From: an uncultured Lachnospiraceae bacterium
GTDB taxonomy: Bacteria > Bacillota > Clostridia > Lachnospirales > Lachnospiraceae
Length of the DNA stretch: 8,717 bases
Direction of reading: 5' to 3'
NCBI GenBank assembly: GCA_947175845.1
Contig: CAMWOK010000105.1
Span: 1 to 8,717, forward strand
The notes under the pieces are model-generated. The model saw only the letters and a program-made list of their open reading frames with translations, was not told the DNA's origin and did no database searches. Position 1 is the stretch's first letter, and the number at the start of each line of letters is the position of its first letter. Shown here in pieces: positions 5,802 to 8,717 of this stretch. The position numbers were made by a program, and so were the translations under genes.

Positions 5802-5859
5802 CGAATAATAATATGAAAAACCGCCCGGATATCTGGCGGTTTTTCATATTATTACTCGC
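5801..5859. terminator. Very strong bidirectional terminator between convergent genes
   Basis: A perfect 20-bp stem (5806-5825 with 5835-5854) closes a 9-nt loop (5826-5834). It is extended by GCGA/TCGC (5801-5804 with 5856-5859) after one mismatch. The A-run and T-run inside the arms serve transcription from both sides. The last base of the secreted protein's TAG stop codon is the first base of the left arm. The TAA stop (5852-5854) of the minus-strand InlB-repeat gene is inside the right arm. Confidence 0.93.
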
Positions 5860-6265
5860 TGTCTAATGTCCCAGGCTGCCGCCACCCCGCATACAACGTG
5901 AGCGACTCCGTGATCGTATCCTTCTCCAAATCCCATGGTCTGGTAGTGTTCTGGTCGAGATACCAGCCGTCAAATACATACCCCTCCCGCGTGGGCGGTT
6001 CGGGCACATCCAGCAGCTCTCCGTACATATGTTTCTGGCTCTCTACCGCCGTTCCGCCAAGGGTGTCGAAACTGACTGTAAACCCGCCGTTGGACACGCC
6101 GACTGCCATGCAGACCACCAGCGCTGCCGCCAGCACAAGGATGATAATATTGAGCGACCTGACCGATATGTTGACCTTGGAATACAGCCCCCGCAGCTGG
6201 CGCTGGGGGGCTGGAGCATTCTGTGTATTGTTTTTTTCCGGATTGTTCTTGTTCTGTTCTGCCAT
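5852..6265 (-). CDS. Small membrane-anchored protein with an InlB B-type repeat
   Basis: A 137-residue protein. Residues 1-35 are a polar Asn/Gln/Pro-rich cytoplasmic tail, residues about 36-57 one membrane helix (IIILVLAAALVVCMAVGV), and residues about 62-128 a single Listeria-Bacteroides / InlB B-type repeat (VSFDTLGGTAVESQ ... REGYVFDGWYLDQ ... TLYAGW). In known proteins such repeats form a small ubiquitin-like beta fold used in surface or scaffold proteins. The ATG follows the permease stop codon after only 3 nt (TAA-ACT-ATG), and no good RBS is visible, so translation is probably coupled to the permease. It is the last gene of an mgl-like transport operon. An accessory role in presenting or anchoring transporter components is a guess; nothing in the sequence shows it. 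Confidence 0.85.
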   Translation of the reverse strand: MAEQNKNNPEKNNTQNAPAPQRQLRGLYSKVNISVRSLNIIILVLAAALVVCMAVGVSNGGFTVSFDTLGGTAVESQKHMYGELLDVPEPPTREGYVFDGWYLDQNTTRPWDLEKDTITESLTLYAGWRQPGTLDSE

Positions 6266-6268
6266 AGT

Positions 6269-7285
6269 TTACTTGCGGACCAGATACTTGCGCATGTCGA
6301 TTGCGCAGGCAATCAGGATAATCAGACCTTTGATGATGTAGAGCATGTTGGCGTCCACCGCGAGGAAGTTCAGTCCGGTGAAGATAATCTGCAGAAGCAG
6401 CACGCCCACCACGATACCGCTGATGCGCCCGATACCGCCGACGAACGATACGCCGCCGATCACGCACGCGGCAATCGCGTCACACTCGTAGTTGAGACCT
6501 GTGTTCGCATTTGCCGAGGCAATGCGCGCGCCGTCCAGAAATCCGGTGATGCCGTACATCATGCCCGCGAGCATAAACACCATGATGATGGTGCGCATAA
6601 CGTTGACACCGGACACGTTCGCCGCCTCCTCGTTAGAGCCGACCGCAAACATATTTTTTCCGAAAGTCGTCTTGTTCCAGATAACCCACATTATGACTGT
6701 CAGAATCAGAGAGTAAAGCACATACTTTGGAACTGCCACGTTGTCGATTGTGAACAGCGTTCCTGTGACGAATGAACGATAGTTGTCAGCCAGTCCGCTC
6801 AGTGTCTGACCATTGTTGACGCCCCGCATCAGGTACATCAAGATGATACCGTACACAATCAGCTGCGTCGAGAGCGTCACAATGAACGGGTGCAGTTTAA
6901 ACTTCGCCACACTGAAACCGTTCACAAAGCCCACCAGCGCGCCCACGCCGATAACCAGCAGCAGCACGATCGGAAGCGGCGGCGCACCTGCCATGTCAGG
7001 GAACACCTTGAAGACGGTGGTCAGCAGAGATGCGGAAATACATGCCGTCAGACCGACCACGCGGCCCGCGGAGATATCGGTTCCGGTCAGCACGATACAG
7101 CCGCCGATCCCCAGCGCGATCGGCAGTTTTGCCGCCGTCAGGGACAATATGTTAACGATTGATGGAAGCTTTATGAATGTGGGGCGCATGATTGCAATGT
7201 ACACGACTGCAACCGCAATAATGATATACATGGCATTATTGAGCAGAATATCCCCGACCTTTTTTAATTTATCTTTTTCAGCCAC
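6269..7285 (-). CDS. mglC: Galactose/methyl-galactoside ABC transporter permease
   Basis: A 338-residue, very hydrophobic inner-membrane protein of the branched-chain/ribose-type permease family (BPD_transp_2). The usual family length is about 330-340 residues. About eight to ten membrane segments are visible, for example at residues 18-33, 50-66, 105-125, 136-152, 190-203, 232-250, 270-284 and 290-306. The signature GTDISAGRVVGLTA (68-81) matches the MglC hallmark, and NEEAANVSGVNV (218-229) is the cytoplasmic loop that contacts the ATPase. It starts with GTG: AGGAGG lies 8 nt upstream, whereas a nearer ATG (7290-7292) is out of frame and stops after four codons. With the ATPase and a periplasmic-type binding protein outside the window it would import galactose-type sugars; the sugar specificity is inferred from resemblance. 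Confidence 0.9.
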   Translation of the reverse strand: MAEKDKLKKVGDILLNNAMYIIIAVAVVYIAIMRPTFIKLPSIVNILSLTAAKLPIALGIGGCIVLTGTDISAGRVVGLTACISASLLTTVFKVFPDMAGAPPLPIVLLLVIGVGALVGFVNGFSVAKFKLHPFIVTLSTQLIVYGIILMYLMRGVNNGQTLSGLADNYRSFVTGTLFTIDNVAVPKYVLYSLILTVIMWVIWNKTTFGKNMFAVGSNEEAANVSGVNVMRTIIMVFMLAGMMYGITGFLDGARIASANANTGLNYECDAIAACVIGGVSFVGGIGRISGIVVGVLLLQIIFTGLNFLAVDANMLYIIKGLIILIACAIDMRKYLVRK

Positions 7286-7326
7286 GGTTCATACCTCCTG
7301 TCCATAGAAAAAGTTGTGTGATTTTA

Positions 7327-8717
7327 TCACGCGTATTTTGCAGCCAGAGTCATAATCTCCTCCTGCGTTGTCGTCTTTGCATCTACCTCCCCGGCGAGCT
7401 GTCCGCCGGACATGACCAGAATCCGGTCACACACGCCCAGAAGCTCCGGCATCTCGGAGGAAACCATGATGACGGTCTTGCCCTCTTTTGCCAGATTTAA
7501 AATGAGCTGGTAGATCTCGTACTTCGCGCCCACGTCGATCCCGCGCGTCGGCTCGTCGAGCAAAAGCACCTCGGGGTCAGTCAGAAGCCAGCGCGCCAGG
7601 ATAACCTTCTGCTGGTTGCCGCCGGACAGCGAGCGAATCTGCGTCTTCTGGGTCGGTGTCTTCGTGTGCATGGCATTGATGCCCCAGTCCGTGACCTCGG
7701 CAAGCTTCTTGTCGCTCAGAAGCGGAATGTTCTTGTAATGGTATTTGCGCAGGCTCGATATCGTCGTGTTCGCCTGGATGTCGCGGATGGCAAAAATGCC
7801 GGTCGCGCGGCGCTCCTCCGTCAGCAGCGCAAACTTGTTCGCGATGGATTCCCGCGCGTTGCGGTTGAACACCCGTTTTCCGTGGAGATAGATTTCACCG
7901 CTCTTGCGGGTTGCGATACCAAACAGGTTTTCGAGCAGCTCGGTGCGCCCTGAGCTGTCCAGACCTGCGACGCCCAGAACCTCGCCCTTTTTGGCGACGA
8001 AGGATACATCCTTGAGCTTGGAGTACATTGCCGTGAGTGATTTGACCTCGAGAAGCGGATCTCCGACCACGTTGTCCTTCTCCGGGTAGCGGTTTGTCAG
8101 CTCGCGGCCTACCATCAGCTTGATGATCTCGTTCATGGTGAGCGACTTCGCCTCGCGGGTCGCGATCCACTGCCCGTCACGCATGATGGTCACCTCGTCG
8201 GAAATGCGGAGAATCTCTTCCATCTTGTGCGAGATATAGATGATGCCGCAGCCGCGGTCGCGCAGCATGTTGATGATTCTAAACAGATGTTCTACCTCTT
8301 CCTCCGTCAGTGAGGAAGTCGGCTCGTCAAACACAATAATCTTCGACTGGTAGGATACCGCCTTGGCGATCTCCACCATCTGCCGCTGGGATACGGGCAT
8401 GGTGCTCATGACCCGTTTGGGATCCACATTGATTTCCAGATCCTCAAACAGTTTCCTGGTCTCGTCGTACATCTTTTTCTCACTGGTGAACGGACACCAG
8501 CTCGAAATCCTGGGAAAGCGCCCCAGCCACATATTGTCCATGACATTGCGCTTGAGTGCCTGGTTCAACTCCTGGTGCACCATTGCCACACCGTTTTCCA
8601 GCGCTTCCTTGGAGTTCTTGAACTCCACCTTTTTCCCCTCCAGAAAAATGTCGCCGCTGTCCTTTGAATACACGCCAAACAGACATTTCATCAGAGTGGA
8701 TTTTCCGGCTCCGTTCT
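7327..8717 (-). CDS. mglA: Galactose/methyl-galactoside ABC transporter ATP-binding protein, 5' end cut by window edge
   Basis: A duplicated ATPase of the sugar-importer type; 462 codons are inside the window, and the first 30-40 residues lie beyond position 8717. The fragment opens within the Walker A loop of domain 1 (NGAGKSTL, 8692-8715). Counting from the Met at 8691, domain 1 has the Q-loop HQEL (39-42), the variant signature PVSQRQMVEIAKA (99-111) and Walker B IIVFDEPTSS (118-127). The switch His is in YISHK (152-156). Domain 2 has a degenerate Walker A, AGLDSSGRTEL (242-252), but a canonical LSGGNQQK signature and Walker B LLLDEPTRGID. This asymmetry is normal for MglA/RbsA proteins. 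Its TGA stop is 41 nt before the permease GTG, inside one operon. It couples ATP hydrolysis to sugar import at the cytoplasmic face of the permease. Confidence 0.93.
   Translation of the reverse strand, partial: NGAGKSTLMKCLFGVYSKDSGDIFLEGKKVEFKNSKEALENGVAMVHQELNQALKRNVMDNMWLGRFPRISSWCPFTSEKKMYDETRKLFEDLEINVDPKRVMSTMPVSQRQMVEIAKAVSYQSKIIVFDEPTSSLTEEEVEHLFRIINMLRDRGCGIIYISHKMEEILRISDEVTIMRDGQWIATREAKSLTMNEIIKLMVGRELTNRYPEKDNVVGDPLLEVKSLTAMYSKLKDVSFVAKKGEVLGVAGLDSSGRTELLENLFGIATRKSGEIYLHGKRVFNRNARESIANKFALLTEERRATGIFAIRDIQANTTISSLRKYHYKNIPLLSDKKLAEVTDWGINAMHTKTPTQKTQIRSLSGGNQQKVILARWLLTDPEVLLLDEPTRGIDVGAKYEIYQLILNLAKEGKTVIMVSSEMPELLGVCDRILVMSGGQLAGEVDAKTTTQEEIMTLAAKYA

Noticed and set aside
5970..8170. 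Several long frames antisense to or shifted from mglC, mglA and the InlB-repeat gene
   Set aside because: Shadows of well-supported genes: no RBS, and compositions rich in His, Arg, Asp and Gly, as expected of shifted or antisense frames.
1..8717. CRISPR arrays, tRNA or rRNA genes and IS terminal repeats
   Set aside because: No regularly spaced repeats, cloverleaf patterns, rRNA-like segments or paired terminal repeats were seen by eye.

Overview
The window looks like chromosomal DNA of a Clostridia-type Firmicute, most plausibly Lachnospiraceae or a relative. The evidence is moderate G+C, strong AGGAGG-type ribosome binding sites, sigma-A and ECF-like promoters, a clostridial-type ECF sigma factor with its membrane partner, an InlB-repeat protein and an mgl-type sugar ABC transporter. 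This assignment comes from protein resemblance recalled from memory, not from a search. No phage, plasmid, CRISPR, tRNA or rRNA feature was seen.

Left part (1-2545). A sigma-70 family gene runs off the left edge (minus strand). It is followed by a MerR/TipAS-type regulator (334-1062, minus) with a hairpin terminator at 222-267. Divergent from the regulator is a class I SAM-dependent methyltransferase (1246-2028, plus). The region between them carries a promoter reading into merR with a 19-bp spacer and a dyad inside it, the usual layout for MerR-controlled promoters. A hypothetical protein (1997-2536, minus) converges on the methyltransferase and overlaps its 3' end by 32 bp. It has its own sigma-A-like promoter with a small palindrome in the spacer.

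Middle part (2546-5801). An ECF sigma factor (2799-3278) and a single-pass membrane protein (3271-3891) overlap by 8 bp and form a sigma/anti-sigma-like pair, preceded by an ECF-like promoter that suggests autoregulation. Then come a bidirectional terminator (3939-3995), a decayed transposase fragment (about 4035-4260, minus), and a good sigma-A promoter (4359-4387). That promoter drives a leader of about 245 nt with several nested stems. The leader precedes a secreted protein of unknown function (4641-5801).

Right part (5802-8717). Reading leftwards on the minus strand is a transport operon: an mglA-like ATPase (5' end cut by the window edge), an mglC-like permease with a GTG start, and, 3 nt after the permease, a small membrane-anchored protein with one InlB B-type repeat. 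A very strong bidirectional terminator (5801-5859) separates this operon from the secreted-protein gene; its arms contain or touch both stop codons.

Most of the window is ordinary chromosome. The items most worth a second look are the structured leader at 4394-4640 with its unrecognised secreted protein, the InlB-repeat protein at the end of the sugar-transport operon, and the MerR-type promoter between the regulator and the methyltransferase.
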